The translations under genes were made by a program, and so were the position numbers. From Pseudorhodobacter sp. PARRP1 (GTDB lineage Bacteria > Pseudomonadota > Alphaproteobacteria > Rhodobacterales > Rhodobacteraceae), in NCBI GenBank assembly GCA_002256245.1, contig NKIU01000001.1:858232-922231 (forward strand): a stretch of 64,000 nucleotides of DNA, read 5' to 3'. Positions within the stretch are counted from its first letter, which is position 1. Every line of letters begins with the position of its first letter. Of this stretch, positions 1-13,285 are shown in pieces. The notes beneath the pieces are model-generated. The model was given only the letters and a program-made list of their open reading frames with translations. It was not told the origin of the DNA and searched no databases.

Positions 1-189
1 AGAGTAGCTCATGACTTTCCGACCGCCTTTCGCGACTGCATGCTGCAACCTGCGCCCTGCCGACAAGGTTGGGCCTTGGCCTATTAACTGACGGATTTCG
101 TCGGAATAGTAAATCTGATTCTTTCTGTCGGCTTATCAGCGCCAAACCCGAACCTTGACCCTTTCCCACCGCTTCGCCAGATTGCCGCC

Positions 190-1425
190 ATGACCGAAAC
201 CCCGCTCTGGCAAAATCGCAACTTCCGGCTGATGTTTGCCTCAGCCGCTGCCACCAACATGGGGGATGGGCTGATCGCCGTAGCCGTGGCATGGCTGGCC
301 ACGCTTTTGACGCATGATCCGATGCTGATCGGCCTTGTCGCCACCGCCCGCAATCTGCCTTGGTTTTTGTTTGCTTTGCCGGCAGGGGTTATCACCGACC
401 GCATCGAACATCGCCGCCTGATCGTTGGCGCCGACTGTCTGCGCGTGGCGATCACCCTTGCGCTGCTTGCCCTCGCACTTACAGCCCATCCGGGCACGAT
501 CCCGGTGCTGGTGATGGCCGCCCTGTCGTTCGTTCTTGGCAGCGCCGAAGTGCTGCGCGACAACACCGCTCAGACGTTCACGCCGTCCGTGGTCGATAAA
601 CTTCAGCTTGAACAGGCCAATGGCGCGATGTGGAGCGCGGAGAAGCTGACCAGCGAGTTCATTGCTCCACCGCTGGCGGGCTTGCTGATCGGCATTTCGA
701 TTGCACTCCCCTTCGCCATTCAGGCGGCAATGCTGCTGGCCGCCATCCTGCTGATCGGCAATATCCGCCTGCCCCGGCGGGTGCAGACCGCGCCGCATCT
801 GCCCCTCCGCGCGGCGCTGCGCGAGGGGATGCTTTGGCTGTGGCGCGATGTTCCGCTGCGCCGCCTCGCTTTCATTCTTGGTGGCTTCAACTTCATCGGC
901 TACGGCTTTGCGGCGGTGTTGATACTGTATGGCCAGCGCGTGCTGGGCTTGGATGCGGTAGGCTTCGGGCTGTTTCTGACGCTGGCGGCGATCGGCGGCC
1001 TTGCGGCCACGCTGGCAGGCCCGCGCCTGCTGCGCCACATCACACCGCGCACAGCCATCTTGCTGGGCATGGCCGGATTCACCGTCACGGCGCTCATCCT
1101 CGCGCTGAACGCGCCGCTGTGGCTGGTGGCGGTGTTCATGGTGCTGGACGGCTTTTCGGGGATGCTGTGGAACATCGCCCAAGTCAGCTACCGCCAGCGC
1201 CACATCCCTGCACCCCTGCTGGGTCGGGTGAATTCCGCCTTCCGCTTCATCGGCACCGGCCCCGCCGCCTTTGGCGCGTTTACCTTCGGCTGGCTGATCT
1301 CTTGGGCCGGGTCAGGGGCCGACGCTTGGGGCAGCGCAGAGGCCGTCTTGCTGCCCTACTGGGCGGCAGCAGCCATCGGCGGCGCATTGACACTTTATGC
1401 GACACTCCGATTGCATCTCAGATAA
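190..1425 (+). CDS. MFS transporter
   Basis: 411-aa ORF with many hydrophobic segments; N-terminal LWQNRNFRLMFASAAATNMGDG and GVITDRIEHRR loop typical of MFS. Confidence 0.88.
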   Translation: MTETPLWQNRNFRLMFASAAATNMGDGLIAVAVAWLATLLTHDPMLIGLVATARNLPWFLFALPAGVITDRIEHRRLIVGADCLRVAITLALLALALTAHPGTIPVLVMAALSFVLGSAEVLRDNTAQTFTPSVVDKLQLEQANGAMWSAEKLTSEFIAPPLAGLLIGISIALPFAIQAAMLLAAILLIGNIRLPRRVQTAPHLPLRAALREGMLWLWRDVPLRRLAFILGGFNFIGYGFAAVLILYGQRVLGLDAVGFGLFLTLAAIGGLAATLAGPRLLRHITPRTAILLGMAGFTVTALILALNAPLWLVAVFMVLDGFSGMLWNIAQVSYRQRHIPAPLLGRVNSAFRFIGTGPAAFGAFTFGWLISWAGSGADAWGSAEAVLLPYWAAAAIGGALTLYATLRLHLR

Positions 1426-1452
1426 AAAAGGGCCGGGCACAAGGCCCGGCCA
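1425..1452 (-). terminator. Rho-independent terminator (likely for the response regulator on the - strand)
   Basis: GGCCGGGC-ACAAG-GCCCGGCC perfect 8-bp stem at 1431-1451, followed on the - strand by a T-run (aaaaa at 1425-1429 on +). Confidence 0.6.
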
Positions 1453-1620
1453 GGTCCAACAGGGAGGTGCTGTGTCATAACCCCGACACAGCAAGGGGAA
1501 CTTTTGGCCGCCGGGCGGGGAGGACGCCGTTTGGCCTGATCCGATAGATAAGCATTCAATCAGGCAACAATAAGACCGGTAAGTGACGAAAACCTTACCA
1601 TTCGCACCCAATCTTCGGCT

Positions 1621-2307
1621 TTAGGCGACCAGCTTGTAGCCACCGTTTTCCGTCACCAGCAGCCGCGCATTGCTTGGATCAGACTCGATCTTCTGCCGCA
1701 AACGGTAGATATGCGTCTCAAGCGTGTGGGTGGTCACACCGGCATTATAGCCCCAGACCTCGTGCAGCAGCACATCGCGCGCCACCACACCTTGTTGCGC
1801 ACGGTAAAGATATTTCAGGATGTTGGTTTCCTTTTCAGTCAACCGCACCTTCTTGTCCTTGGCATCAACCAGCATTTTCTGTGCCGGTTTGAAGGTATAG
1901 GGCCCCATCTGGAACACCGCATCTTCCGATTGTTCATGCGTGCGCAACTGCGCGCGGATACGGGCCAACAGCACCGGAAACTTGAACGGTTTGGTCACAT
2001 AATCATTGGCCCCCGAATCAAGGCCCAGAATAGTGTCGCTATCCGTGTCATGCCCCGTCAGCATCATGATCGGGCATTTCACGCCAGCCTTGCGCATCCG
2101 GCGGCAAAGTTCGCGCCCATCGGTATCCGGCAATCCCACGTCCAAGATCACCAGATCGAACAGCCCGGCTTTGACCTTCTCCATGCCCTCAGCGCCCGTG
2201 CGGCCTTCGAACACGTCAAAGTCTTCGGTCATCACCAACTGTTCGCTCAGCGCCTCGCGCAGATCATCATCATCATCGACCAGCAGAATCTTGCGTAACG
2301 TTGCCAT
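1621..2307 (-). CDS. OmpR-family response regulator transcription factor
   Basis: Receiver domain ([43 protein letters not shown]) plus winged-helix C-terminus ([28 protein letters not shown]). Start set at [12 protein letters not shown], shorter than the supplied ORF. Confidence 0.93.
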   Translation of the reverse strand: MATLRKILLVDDDDDLREALSEQLVMTEDFDVFEGRTGAEGMEKVKAGLFDLVILDVGLPDTDGRELCRRMRKAGVKCPIMMLTGHDTDSDTILGLDSGANDYVTKPFKFPVLLARIRAQLRTHEQSEDAVFQMGPYTFKPAQKMLVDAKDKKVRLTEKETNILKYLYRAQQGVVARDVLLHEVWGYNAGVTTHTLETHIYRLRQKIESDPSNARLLVTENGGYKLVA

Positions 2308-2458
2308 GTGGGCCTCCATCAGCCGAGCCGTTTGCTCTTGCGCAAACACATGCGCCCGCCTCACGGTTCCGACAAGATTTGCTACATTCGTCTCACGCGG
2401 TCGTGTCGTGGGCGTGGGAAATGTTTCAATCCGCTACACTTTCGCCTATGTAGCCTGC

Positions 2459-3544
2459 ATGAGCCTGCGCCCCTCCACCCCCGAAATTCTCGCCCGCGCC
2501 CGCGCTGACCTGCGGCTGGGACTTCCAGTCGTGTTGACGGGCGACGGCCAAGCCATGCTTTGCGCCGCCGTCGAGGAACTGACCGAAGCGCGCCTCGCCG
2601 CCCTGCGCGCCGAAGGCACGCCCGAACTCGCGCTGACAGCGCGGCGGGCCGAGACTTTGAAGGCCATTCCCTACGACAGCGATCTTGCCCGCCTGCGGGT
2701 GCCAAGCGACGCCGATCTGCGCTGGCTGCGCGCAGTCGCAGACCCTGCCGACGATCTGAACGTGCCGATGAAAGGCCCGCTGGTGGCGCTGCGCGACGGC
2801 CCGGCCACCCTGCACCGCACCGCGATTGCGCTGGCGAAATCCGCGCAACTGCTGCCCGCGATGTTGCTGGTGCCGGTAACCGACGCCCTCAGCCTCGCCG
2901 CCCGCAACAACCTTACCCTATTGGCTAACACCGATTGCGCCGACTTAGAGCGACTCGCGCCTTTGGCCCCGGTAATCTCCGCCCGCCTGCCGATGGCCGC
3001 CGCCCAAGCGGGTCGCCTACACATTTTCCGCCCCGACGATGGCAGCGCCGAGCATTACGCCATCGAAATCGGCCGCCCCGACCGCGACCGCCCCGTGCTG
3101 GCCCGCCTGCACTCCGCCTGCTTTACGGGCGACGTTCTGGGCTCGTTGAAATGTGATTGCGGCCCGCAACTGCATGCCGCGCTGGCGCAGATGGGGCATG
3201 AAGGCGCGGGCATTCTGCTCTATCTGAACCAAGAAGGACGCGGCATCGGTCTGGCAAACAAAATGCGCGCCTATTCCTTGCAAGATCAAGGCTTTGACAC
3301 GGTCGAGGCCAACCACCGCCTTGGCTTTGAAGATGATGAACGCGACTTTCGCATTGGCGCCGAAATCCTGCAATCCATGGGTTTTTCGCAGGTTCGTCTG
3401 CTCACCAACAACCCCAAAAAGCTGGCCATGTTGCAAGCCTGCGGATTGACCGTGACCGAGCGCGTCCCGCTGAAAGTCGGACAGACCGCGCAAAATCAAG
3501 GCTATCTTGCCACCAAAGCCGCCAAATCGGGGCATCTGCTATGA
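2459..3544 (+). CDS. ribA: GTP cyclohydrolase II
   Basis: [27 protein letters not shown] Zn motif and [23 protein letters not shown]; start at [15 protein letters not shown] in the frame of ORF 2006..3544. Confidence 0.92.
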   Translation: MSLRPSTPEILARARADLRLGLPVVLTGDGQAMLCAAVEELTEARLAALRAEGTPELALTARRAETLKAIPYDSDLARLRVPSDADLRWLRAVADPADDLNVPMKGPLVALRDGPATLHRTAIALAKSAQLLPAMLLVPVTDALSLAARNNLTLLANTDCADLERLAPLAPVISARLPMAAAQAGRLHIFRPDDGSAEHYAIEIGRPDRDRPVLARLHSACFTGDVLGSLKCDCGPQLHAALAQMGHEGAGILLYLNQEGRGIGLANKMRAYSLQDQGFDTVEANHRLGFEDDERDFRIGAEILQSMGFSQVRLLTNNPKKLAMLQACGLTVTERVPLKVGQTAQNQGYLATKAAKSGHLL

Positions 3545-4041
3545 AATCCTCCGACCTGATCCTGACGCCTACGGGCCTGTTGTTTCAGAACCGCCGCTTC
3601 CCCTGCACCGTCGGGCGCGGCGGCATCACGTCGGAAAAGCGCGAGGGCGACGGCGGGACCCCAACTGGCACGCACCGCATCGTCGGGATGCTCTACCGTC
3701 CCGACCGCATCGCGCGCACAGCACTGCCGGATTGGGCCTTGCCGATCCGACCGAATGACCTGTGGTCCGACGATCCCAACGACATCGACTACAACCAGAT
3801 GGTGCGCGCGCCTTACCCTTACAGCCACGAACGCCTGACCCGCGCTGATCCGCAGTATGACCTGATCCTGATCACCGACTGGAATTGGGTAGAGCCAAGA
3901 CCTGGTCGCGGGTCGGCCATCTTCATACACACATGGCGCAGCCCCAGCCATCCCACCGCGGGCTGCATTGGCCTTGCGCGCCAAAGCCTGCTCTGGATCG
4001 CCAATCGCCTGCGCCACGAGTCGCGGCTGGTCGTGCGCTAA
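3541..4041 (+). CDS. L,D-transpeptidase family protein (YkuD-like)
   Basis: [24 protein letters not shown] and [16 protein letters not shown] (H...C catalytic motif); ATGA overlap with ribA. Confidence 0.85.
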   Translation: MKSSDLILTPTGLLFQNRRFPCTVGRGGITSEKREGDGGTPTGTHRIVGMLYRPDRIARTALPDWALPIRPNDLWSDDPNDIDYNQMVRAPYPYSHERLTRADPQYDLILITDWNWVEPRPGRGSAIFIHTWRSPSHPTAGCIGLARQSLLWIANRLRHESRLVVR

Positions 4042-4094
4042 CACTTCCCAAAGCGGTTCGGATTTCATATTCTGCCGCAAATCGGGGGGATACG

Positions 4095-5962
<1,868 letters not shown>

Positions 5963-5966
<4 letters not shown>

Positions 5967-6616
5967 GCGTAAGCGCGGTCACCGAAAATCGCGCTGCCGA
6001 CCCGCACATGCGTCGCCCCGGCAGCGATGGCGGCTTCAAAATCACCGCTCATGCCCATCGACAATCCGGTCAAGCCATTGCGCGCAGCCATCGCGGCCAA
6101 CGCCTTGAAATGGGGGCCTGCATCCTTGCCTTCGGGCGGGATACACATCAGGCCCGCAAGGCTTAGGTCCATCTTGCGACAGTCTGCGATGAAACTGTCC
6201 AGCGCCTCTGGCAAGACGCCCGCCTTTTGCGGCTCGGCACCGGTGTTCACCTGCACGAACACCTGCGGACAGGCCCCGCGCGCCTGCGCCAGTTTCGCCA
6301 GTTTTTCGGCCAATGAGAGACGGTCCAGCGTGTGAATGGCGTCAAACAACTCGACCGCCAGCTTGGCCTTGTTGGTTTGCAACGGGCCAATCATATGGAC
6401 CTGCACCGCATCGAATTCCGCCCGGAACCCCGGCCATTTTCCTTGAGCTTCCTGCACGTAATTTTCGCCAAACAGCCGATGGCCTGCCTCCAGCACGTCA
6501 CGCACCCGCGCATCGGGCTGCACCTTGCTGACGGCGATCAGTTGCACCGAACCTGTCGCTCGGCTTGCCTGTGCCTCAGCGGCTCTTATGCGTTCCAGAA
6601 TTGCTTGCAATGCCAT
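5963..6616 (-). CDS. YggS/PROSC-family pyridoxal phosphate-binding protein
   Basis: LIAVSKVQPDARVRDVLEAGHRLFGENYVQEA; VNTGAEPQKAGVLPE; GMSGDFEAAIAAGATHVRVGSAIFGDR. Confidence 0.9.
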
Positions 6617-6676
6617 GGTGCCTCCACGCGTTTGACCGCTGTTTTGCGGCACTTGATCACCGCCCGGAAAAAAAGA

Positions 6677-6703
6677 AAAGAGCGGGCACAAGGCCCGCTC
6701 TTT
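6677..6703 (-). terminator. Rho-independent terminator of the porin gene
   Basis: AAAGAGCGGGC-ACAAG-GCCCGCTCTTT perfect 11-bp stem; T-rich tract follows on the - strand. Confidence 0.75.
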
Positions 6704-6726
6704 CCGAAGCGTTTGATCGGTTAAGA

Positions 6727-7668
6727 TCAGAACGACATACGCACGCCGAGGTCAGCGAAGGTCTCGCCGCCGAAGCCCGAATGTACAGCGCCAGCCAAGG
6801 TTGCACCGCCGAGGTCGTAGGCAGCGCCAAGACCATAGGCGGTATCATTCCCATCAACGTCCGAGTCGGAAACATAGCCACCAAGAGTGATGCCGTTAAT
6901 GGTGTAGTTGCCGTACAGAGTGATCGTTTTGCCGATAGCAACCTCAGCAGTCAGCGGATCGTTATCGTTGTCGAAGGTCGCAATACCGTTGTCGTTGTAG
7001 TTCAGGCCGACGTTTGCAACATCATTGATTTTGTATGCCGCACCAACGAAGGTGACATAGTTGTCTGCGATGCCAGCGCCTTTGTCAGCGTAAGCTGCTG
7101 CGATGGTGAACTGACCGAAAGTGTAGTCAGCAGCGATCGAGGTTTCGTTCGCATCATCGGTCGAGTCGAACTGATCAGCCTGAACATACGACGCCTTCAG
7201 GTTCACGCCAGCATACGAGTAAGCTGCGTAGATGCCAACGCGCGTGTCAGAGTAACCGCCGCTGCTGAACGAGAAGAAGTCGCCTTGCGGATCGCCATAG
7301 GACGATTCGGTGAAGCCGATTTCCGGGTTGTACATCAGAGCGACAGAGTCGATTGCGGTGTTGGCGTTACCGACTTCGACACGCACGCCCGAAGCTTCAA
7401 CGTACAGCATGGCGGGCGAGAAATAAGCTTCGCCGTTGTTGTCGTCTTGGAAGCGGATACGACCACCGTAGGTGACGCCGTTGTCAGCTTCGAACTTTGC
7501 GTTGACGTTGATCCGCAGACGATATGCGAGTGCCGTTTTGGATTCACCGTCATTAACGGCGTCGCTGTATACCAGACCGAAACGGCCCGAACCGCTGAGG
7601 GTCACTTCTGCGGAAGCGGCGCCAGCGAACAGGGCCAGCATGGTGGTGGAGAGAAGAATTTTTTTCAT
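6727..7668 (-). CDS. Outer-membrane porin (Rhodobacter-type)
   Basis: Signal peptide MKKILLSTTMLALFAGAASAEVTLSGSGRFGLVY, alternating amphipathic beta strands, C-terminal aromatic F (GVRMSF). Confidence 0.88.
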   Translation of the reverse strand: MKKILLSTTMLALFAGAASAEVTLSGSGRFGLVYSDAVNDGESKTALAYRLRINVNAKFEADNGVTYGGRIRFQDDNNGEAYFSPAMLYVEASGVRVEVGNANTAIDSVALMYNPEIGFTESSYGDPQGDFFSFSSGGYSDTRVGIYAAYSYAGVNLKASYVQADQFDSTDDANETSIAADYTFGQFTIAAAYADKGAGIADNYVTFVGAAYKINDVANVGLNYNDNGIATFDNDNDPLTAEVAIGKTITLYGNYTINGITLGGYVSDSDVDGNDTAYGLGAAYDLGGATLAGAVHSGFGGETFADLGVRMSF

Positions 7669-7948
7669 CGTGTTTCCTCGTTTTCTCAAAGACGCGACCA
7701 TACTCAAGCAAGCCTGAAGCAGGTATGCCGCTGTTTTCCTCCTCCACGGCCCTGATTGCAACGGTCCGCGCACCAACCCGGGCAATCGCGGCTTCTGTGA
7801 TGCAGGCTTGCCACAGTCTTGCCACGCTCCGCCGCGCGCATTTCCCTTTATGCATAACATCTCGCATCAAACCCCATTTGTTTGGAAAAGCCTTGGCACG
7901 CCCGAAGCTGTCAGTATAAACAGCGACAGGTTGGCATGGGGAAACCGG

Positions 7949-8455
7949 ATGATGTTGCATCGTTTCGTGGGTAAGGCGCTGAATTTTGGCCTGATGGCTG
8001 CGCTTTTGACCGGCACTGCCGCCTGCGGTAAGTTGGGCGGCGGTTCATATGACCCCAAAGTGCAGGCAGAACTGTCGCGCGAAAACCGCGAAGCGGCCAG
8101 AAGCAACCAAACCGGCATCGGCGCGCTGTTCCGCAAATCGGACAACCCCAACACCACGGTTGAGGTGAACAAGTATATCTGGAAGGCCAGCCTCGATATC
8201 CTGAACTTCCTGCCCATCGAATCGGTGGACCCGTTCACTGGCGTGATCGTGACCGGCTATGGCACGCCTCCGGGTGGCGGCCGCGCGGTGCGTGCGACGA
8301 TCTATGTGCAAGACCCGGCCTTGGATGCCCGCAGCCTGAAGGTGGCAATGCAGGGAAGCGGCGGCAGCGCCGTCTCGCCCGAAACCGTCCGCGCGGTGGA
8401 AGATGCTATCCTGACCCGCGCGCGTCAGTTGCGCATTCAAGACAGCGGCTTGTAA
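7949..8455 (+). CDS. DUF3576 domain-containing lipoprotein
   Basis: Lipobox-like LTGTAACG; VNKYIWKASLDILNFLPIESVDPFTGVIVTGYGTPP; located directly upstream of leuS. Confidence 0.75.
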   Translation: MMLHRFVGKALNFGLMAALLTGTAACGKLGGGSYDPKVQAELSRENREAARSNQTGIGALFRKSDNPNTTVEVNKYIWKASLDILNFLPIESVDPFTGVIVTGYGTPPGGGRAVRATIYVQDPALDARSLKVAMQGSGGSAVSPETVRAVEDAILTRARQLRIQDSGL

Positions 8456-8535
8456 CCGCCAAACTGTAAGCCACTACTGGACCTTGCCCCCCATGGCGGT
8501 GTATTCGCGCCATGGAGCTGACCAAGGGGCCTGAT

Positions 8536-11172
8536 ATGTCGCGTTACGAACCCAAGACCATCGAAGCGAAATGGCAGGCGGCCTGGGATGCGGCCGAGAC
8601 ATTCAAGGCCCGTCGCGATCCCGCCAAGCCGAAGTATTACGTGCTCGAGATGTTCCCCTATCCGTCGGGGCGCATCCATATGGGCCATGTGCGCAACTAT
8701 ACGATGGGCGATGTGGTGGCGCGCTACAAGGCGGCGCAGGGGTTTTCCGTGCTGCATCCGATGGGCTGGGACGCCTTCGGGATGCCCGCCGAAAACGCCG
8801 CGATGGAGCGTGGCGGCCATCCGAAAACCTGGACGTACGGCAACATTGCCGACATGCGCGCGCAGATGAAGCCGCTTGGCCTGTCGATTGACTGGAGCCG
8901 CGAATTCGCCACCTGCGACCCGGAATATTACGGCCAGCAGCAGGCGATGTTCATCGACATGATGGCCAAGGGCTTGGTGTATCGCAAGAATGCCGTGGTA
9001 AACTGGGACCCGGTCGATATGACCGTGCTGGCGAATGAACAGGTGATCGACGGCAAAGGCTGGCGCTCAAACGCGCAGGTGGAGCGGCGCGAGCTGACGC
9101 AATGGTTCTTCAAAATCAGCGATTATTCGGCGGAACTGCTGAGCGCTTTGGACGGGTTGAAAGACTGGCCCGAAAAGGTCCGCCTGATGCAAGCCAACTG
9201 GATTGGTCAGTCGCGCGGCCTGCAATTCGCCTTCACCACCACGGGCGCACCCGAAGGCTTTGACCGGATTGAGGTTTACACCACCCGCCCGGATACCCTG
9301 CTGGGCGCATCCTTCGCCGCGATCAGCCCCGATCACCCGCTGGCGAAACATCTGGAGCGTCACGATAGCGCCGTTGCCGCCTTTACTGCCGAATGTCGCA
9401 AGGGCGGCACCACAGCCGAAGCGATGGAAACCGCCGAGAAAATCGGCATGGATACCGGCATCCGTGTGCTGCATCCGTTTGATAACTCGGTGGAACTGCC
9501 GGTCTATATCGCCAACTTCATCCTGATGGATTACGGCACTGGCGCGATCTTCGGTTGCCCCGCGCATGACCAGCGCGATTTTGAATTCGCCACCAAATAC
9601 GGCCTGCCGATCCCAGCGGTTTTCGTCCCCGAAGGCGCGGAAGAAGTGGCGCTGGCTGAACCCTACGTCCCGATGAAATCCGAGCGTGTGCAGTACATCC
9701 GCGGCTTTGCCGGCAATGATCTGCAAACCGGCGAAGACGCCATAGCCGCCGCCATCGCGGAATGCGAAGCGCGTGGCATCGGTCGCGGCGTCACCAACTA
9801 CCGCCTGCGCGATTGGGGCATCAGCCGCCAACGCTATTGGGGCTGCCCGATTCCGGTGATCCATTGCGCCGCCTGCGGCGTGGTGGCCGAGAAGAAAGAA
9901 AACCTGCCCGTCAAACTCCCCGATGATGTGACCTTCGACATCCCCGGCAACCCGCTGGATCGTCATCCGACTTGGCGCAATTGCACCTGCCCGCAATGTG
10001 GCGCAGACGCGCGGCGCGAAACCGACACGATGGACACCTTCGTCGATAGCAGCTGGTATTACGCCCGCTTCACCGCCCCGCATGCAACCACCCCCACCAT
10101 CGCCGAAGATGCCGATTACTGGATGAACGTCGATCAATACATCGGCGGCATCGAACACGCGATTCTCCACCTGCTCTATTCCCGCTTCTTCGCCCGTGCG
10201 ATGCACGCCACCGGCCATCTGCCCGCGAAAGCAATCGAGCCGTTCAATGCTTTGTTCACCCAAGGCATGGTGACGCATGAAATCTACAAAACCACCGATG
10301 CCGCAGGTCGCCCGATCTATCACCTGCCCGAAGACGTGACGACATTCAGCGTCGGAGATCGCCGCGTAACCGTATTGGGCGATGTCGCCCCGCCCGATCC
10401 CGATATGATCCCCGACCTTAACGCATGGATGCAGGCGCTGAACGACGAAGGCTCGTTGGTCGAGGTCATCCCCTCCGCCAAAATGTCGAAATCGAAGAAA
10501 AACGTCGTCGATCCGATGAACATCATCGAGGCTTTCGGCGCCGACACCGCCCGCTGGTTCGTGATGTCCGACTCCCCGCCCGAGCGCGATGTGGAATGGA
10601 CAGCCTCGGGTGCCGAAGCCACCTTCAAACACCTGTCGCGCGTTTGGGCCCTGTGTTCGCGCATCGGCGACATGCCCGCAGATCACGCAGGCGAAGGCGA
10701 TGTCGAGATTGCAAAAGCTACCTCCAAAGCCGTAGATGAAATCACCCGCGCGATCGAAACCTTCGCCTTCAACAAGGCCATCGCGGCGCTTTACGGCCTG
10801 ACCAACACCCTCGCGAAAGCCAACGGCTCGACGCCCGCGATGAAACAAGCCATCCGCACCCTCGCGCAACTCATGTGCCCGATGACCCCCCACATCGCCG
10901 AATCGATCTGGACCTATCAGGGCGGCCAAGGCCTCTGCGCCACCGCCCCGTGGCCGAAAGCCGACCCGGCGCTGCTCATCGACGATACCGTCACTCTGCC
11001 CATCCAGATCAACGGCAAACGCCGCGCGGAAATCAGCGTGCCCAAGGATATGCCTGCATCCGAGGTTGAAAAGATCGCGCTGGCGGATGAAGCTGTGGTG
11101 AAGTTCCTCGCAGGCGCACCTGTGAAGAAGATCATCGTTGTGCCGGGGCGCATCATCAATGTCGTCGTTTAG
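8536..11172 (+). CDS. leuS: Leucyl-tRNA synthetase
   Basis: [38 protein letters not shown] (KMSKS), DSSWYYARF; alternative start at 8512. Confidence 0.97.
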   Translation: MSRYEPKTIEAKWQAAWDAAETFKARRDPAKPKYYVLEMFPYPSGRIHMGHVRNYTMGDVVARYKAAQGFSVLHPMGWDAFGMPAENAAMERGGHPKTWTYGNIADMRAQMKPLGLSIDWSREFATCDPEYYGQQQAMFIDMMAKGLVYRKNAVVNWDPVDMTVLANEQVIDGKGWRSNAQVERRELTQWFFKISDYSAELLSALDGLKDWPEKVRLMQANWIGQSRGLQFAFTTTGAPEGFDRIEVYTTRPDTLLGASFAAISPDHPLAKHLERHDSAVAAFTAECRKGGTTAEAMETAEKIGMDTGIRVLHPFDNSVELPVYIANFILMDYGTGAIFGCPAHDQRDFEFATKYGLPIPAVFVPEGAEEVALAEPYVPMKSERVQYIRGFAGNDLQTGEDAIAAAIAECEARGIGRGVTNYRLRDWGISRQRYWGCPIPVIHCAACGVVAEKKENLPVKLPDDVTFDIPGNPLDRHPTWRNCTCPQCGADARRETDTMDTFVDSSWYYARFTAPHATTPTIAEDADYWMNVDQYIGGIEHAILHLLYSRFFARAMHATGHLPAKAIEPFNALFTQGMVTHEIYKTTDAAGRPIYHLPEDVTTFSVGDRRVTVLGDVAPPDPDMIPDLNAWMQALNDEGSLVEVIPSAKMSKSKKNVVDPMNIIEAFGADTARWFVMSDSPPERDVEWTASGAEATFKHLSRVWALCSRIGDMPADHAGEGDVEIAKATSKAVDEITRAIETFAFNKAIAALYGLTNTLAKANGSTPAMKQAIRTLAQLMCPMTPHIAESIWTYQGGQGLCATAPWPKADPALLIDDTVTLPIQINGKRRAEISVPKDMPASEVEKIALADEAVVKFLAGAPVKKIIVVPGRIINVVV

Positions 11173-11647
11173 CCGCCGCCTGTTCCTGCTGACGCCGCTG
11201 GCCCTTGCGGCCTGCGGCTTCACGCCCGCATATGGCCCCTCAGGCCCTGCGCAAACCATCCAATCCAGCATCCGCGTCGCCGACCCCAGCGATAAAAACG
11301 GCTTCGACCTTGTCGAGCGCCTCGAAGAACGCCTCGGCCGCCCTAACGCCTCCCGCTTTGACCTCACCTACACCATCAAAACCACCGCGGTCGGCGTCGG
11401 CATCACCCCCGATAACGCCATCACCCGCTATAACCTGAACGGCACGATCGACTGGGCGCTGACCAACCGCGCCACCAACGCCCGCGTCACCGGCGGCCAA
11501 GTCCACAGCTTCACCTCCTACTCCGCCACCGGATCGACCGTCGCAGGCCTCGCCGCGCAAGAAGACGCCGCCCGCCGCCTGATGCGCATCCTCGCCGACC
11601 AGATCACCGCAAGACTGCTGGCGACCTCTGGCACCTGGAACCAATGA
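11159..11647 (+). CDS. lptE: LPS assembly lipoprotein LptE
   Basis: Lipobox [16 protein letters not shown]; position between leuS and holA; overlaps the leuS 3' end. Confidence 0.82.
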   Translation: MSSFSRRLFLLTPLALAACGFTPAYGPSGPAQTIQSSIRVADPSDKNGFDLVERLEERLGRPNASRFDLTYTIKTTAVGVGITPDNAITRYNLNGTIDWALTNRATNARVTGGQVHSFTSYSATGSTVAGLAAQEDAARRLMRILADQITARLLATSGTWNQ

Positions 11648-12657
11648 AACTCGCCGGACTTGCCGCCAGCCAATACTGCGCCAAACCCGACCCCAACCGC
11701 GCAGGGCTGTTGATTTTCGGTGCCGACACCATGCGCGTGGCCCTGAAACGGCAAGAGGCCATCGCCGCCCTGATCGGCCCGCAAGGCGAGGCTGAAATGC
11801 GCCTGACCCGCATCCAAGCGGGCGACTTGCGCAAATCCCCCAGCCTGCTGACCGATGCCACCCGCGAGGCAGGCTTCTTCCCCGGCCCCCGCGTGGCGTT
11901 CTTGGAAGACGCCACCGATGGCCTGACCGCCAGCATTGCCGCCACCCTGCAAGACTGGCGCGCGGGCGATGCGCAGATCGTCGTCACCGCAGGCAACCTG
12001 ACCGGCAAATCCACCCTGAAAACCCTGTTCGAAAAGCACCTGAACGCCGTCAGCATAGGGCTTTACGACGACCCACCGACACGCGAAGAAATCGAAGCCG
12101 AACTCGCCAAGGCGGGCCTGAAAAACTTCGCGCCGCAGGCCATGGCCGACCTCGCCACCCTCGCCCGCGCGCTCGACCCCGGCGATTTCCGCCAAACCCT
12201 GGAAAAGATCGCCCTCTACAAATTCAATGACCCTACCCCACTGACCCCCGAAGAAATCCACGCCCTCGCCCCCGCCACGATCGAGGCCGAGGTCGATGAT
12301 CTGATCGCCGCCGCCGCCGACCACGACGCCAACCTGATCGGCCCGCTGCTGCGCCGGCTTGAGGGCCAAGGCATCCTGCCCGTCACCATCTGCATCGGCG
12401 CCCTGCGTCACTTCCGCAGCCTGCATGTGGCGGCCTCAGACCCCGGAGGCATCTCGTCCGGCATCATGAAAGCCCGCATCTTCGGCCCCCGCCGTGACGC
12501 CATGCAGCGCCAAGCCTCTACCTGGGGGATGTTGCGGCTGGAAGACGCGCTCAGCCTGCTCTTGGAAACCGACCTCACCCTGCGTTCCACCTCGCGCGCG
12601 CCAGCTATGGCGGTGATGGAACGCGCATTGATCCGACTGGCAATGATGAAGCGCTAG
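11644..12657 (+). CDS. holA: DNA polymerase III subunit delta
   Basis: LIFGADTMRVALKRQEAIAALIGPQGEAEMRLTRIQ..., VTICIGALRHFRSLHVAA; ATGA overlap with lptE. Confidence 0.88.
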   Translation: MKLAGLAASQYCAKPDPNRAGLLIFGADTMRVALKRQEAIAALIGPQGEAEMRLTRIQAGDLRKSPSLLTDATREAGFFPGPRVAFLEDATDGLTASIAATLQDWRAGDAQIVVTAGNLTGKSTLKTLFEKHLNAVSIGLYDDPPTREEIEAELAKAGLKNFAPQAMADLATLARALDPGDFRQTLEKIALYKFNDPTPLTPEEIHALAPATIEAEVDDLIAAAADHDANLIGPLLRRLEGQGILPVTICIGALRHFRSLHVAASDPGGISSGIMKARIFGPRRDAMQRQASTWGMLRLEDALSLLLETDLTLRSTSRAPAMAVMERALIRLAMMKR

Positions 12658-12674
12658 CCCACCCGAATTCCCAA

Positions 12675-12701
12675 GCCGCCCCGGACTTGATCCGGGGCCT
12701 C
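12675..12701. repeat. Single arm of a palindromic REP-like repeat
   Basis: gccgccccggacttgatccggggcctc; same arm as at 34497 and 52670. Confidence 0.8.
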
Positions 12702-12898
12702 AAGGCGCATCAGGCAACCGCTACTGTCTAAAGTGTGAGCCCCGCCAAACATCACCTGTGCCGCACACCCCGCCCAAAACATCAGACCAAACAGCCCAAA
12801 TCGCAGCCAGCACGACCGCGTGCCCAAGAATATCATCGCAGCAATCGGATAATGCAAAGCTCCTACGCTCCACCGATCTGCTTATATAACAGGTCCCA

Positions 12899-13285
12899 CT
12901 ACACACCCTCCGGCCCGCCAGCGACGCGGGTCATTCCCAAAACCCCGCCCAAAACAACCGGCACCCAGTCGACCAAAGCCAAAGGCGTCCCCAACTCCAG
13001 CCCCAGCGCACCGATCACCCGCCGCAACCGATGCCTGTTCCCGCAAAACAGCACCGCAATCACCGCCACTCCGTAAGCCAGCACTAGCGCAAACGGCACC
13101 GCCGTCAGCGGCGAGACGACAAAAACCATCCTCGGCTGGTCTACCAACATCGGCGCACGCCAAAACACCGCCAACCCCCAGATCAGCACAGCCAGCGGCC
13201 ACGCCACCCGCCGCACCTGTCGCCAAGGCATCGGTGGCGGCAATGCGCTCAGCAAAGGCATAGTCAGCTTTTCTTCATCCATCAT
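12899..13285 (-). CDS. Hypothetical membrane protein
   Basis: 128-aa ORF with hydrophobic segments (VAWPLAVLIWGLAVFW, VLAYGVAVIAVLF); no recognised family. Confidence 0.4.
   Translation of the reverse strand: MMDEEKLTMPLLSALPPPMPWRQVRRVAWPLAVLIWGLAVFWRAPMLVDQPRMVFVVSPLTAVPFALVLAYGVAVIAVLFCGNRHRLRRVIGALGLELGTPLALVDWVPVVLGGVLGMTRVAGGPEGV

Noticed and set aside
2006-2458. N-terminal extension of the ribA ORF
   Set aside because: Overlaps the divergent response regulator; the native start is most likely at 2459
9067-11367. 766-aa - strand ORF opposite leuS
   Set aside because: Fully antisense to leuS; low-complexity residue usage and no recognisable motifs
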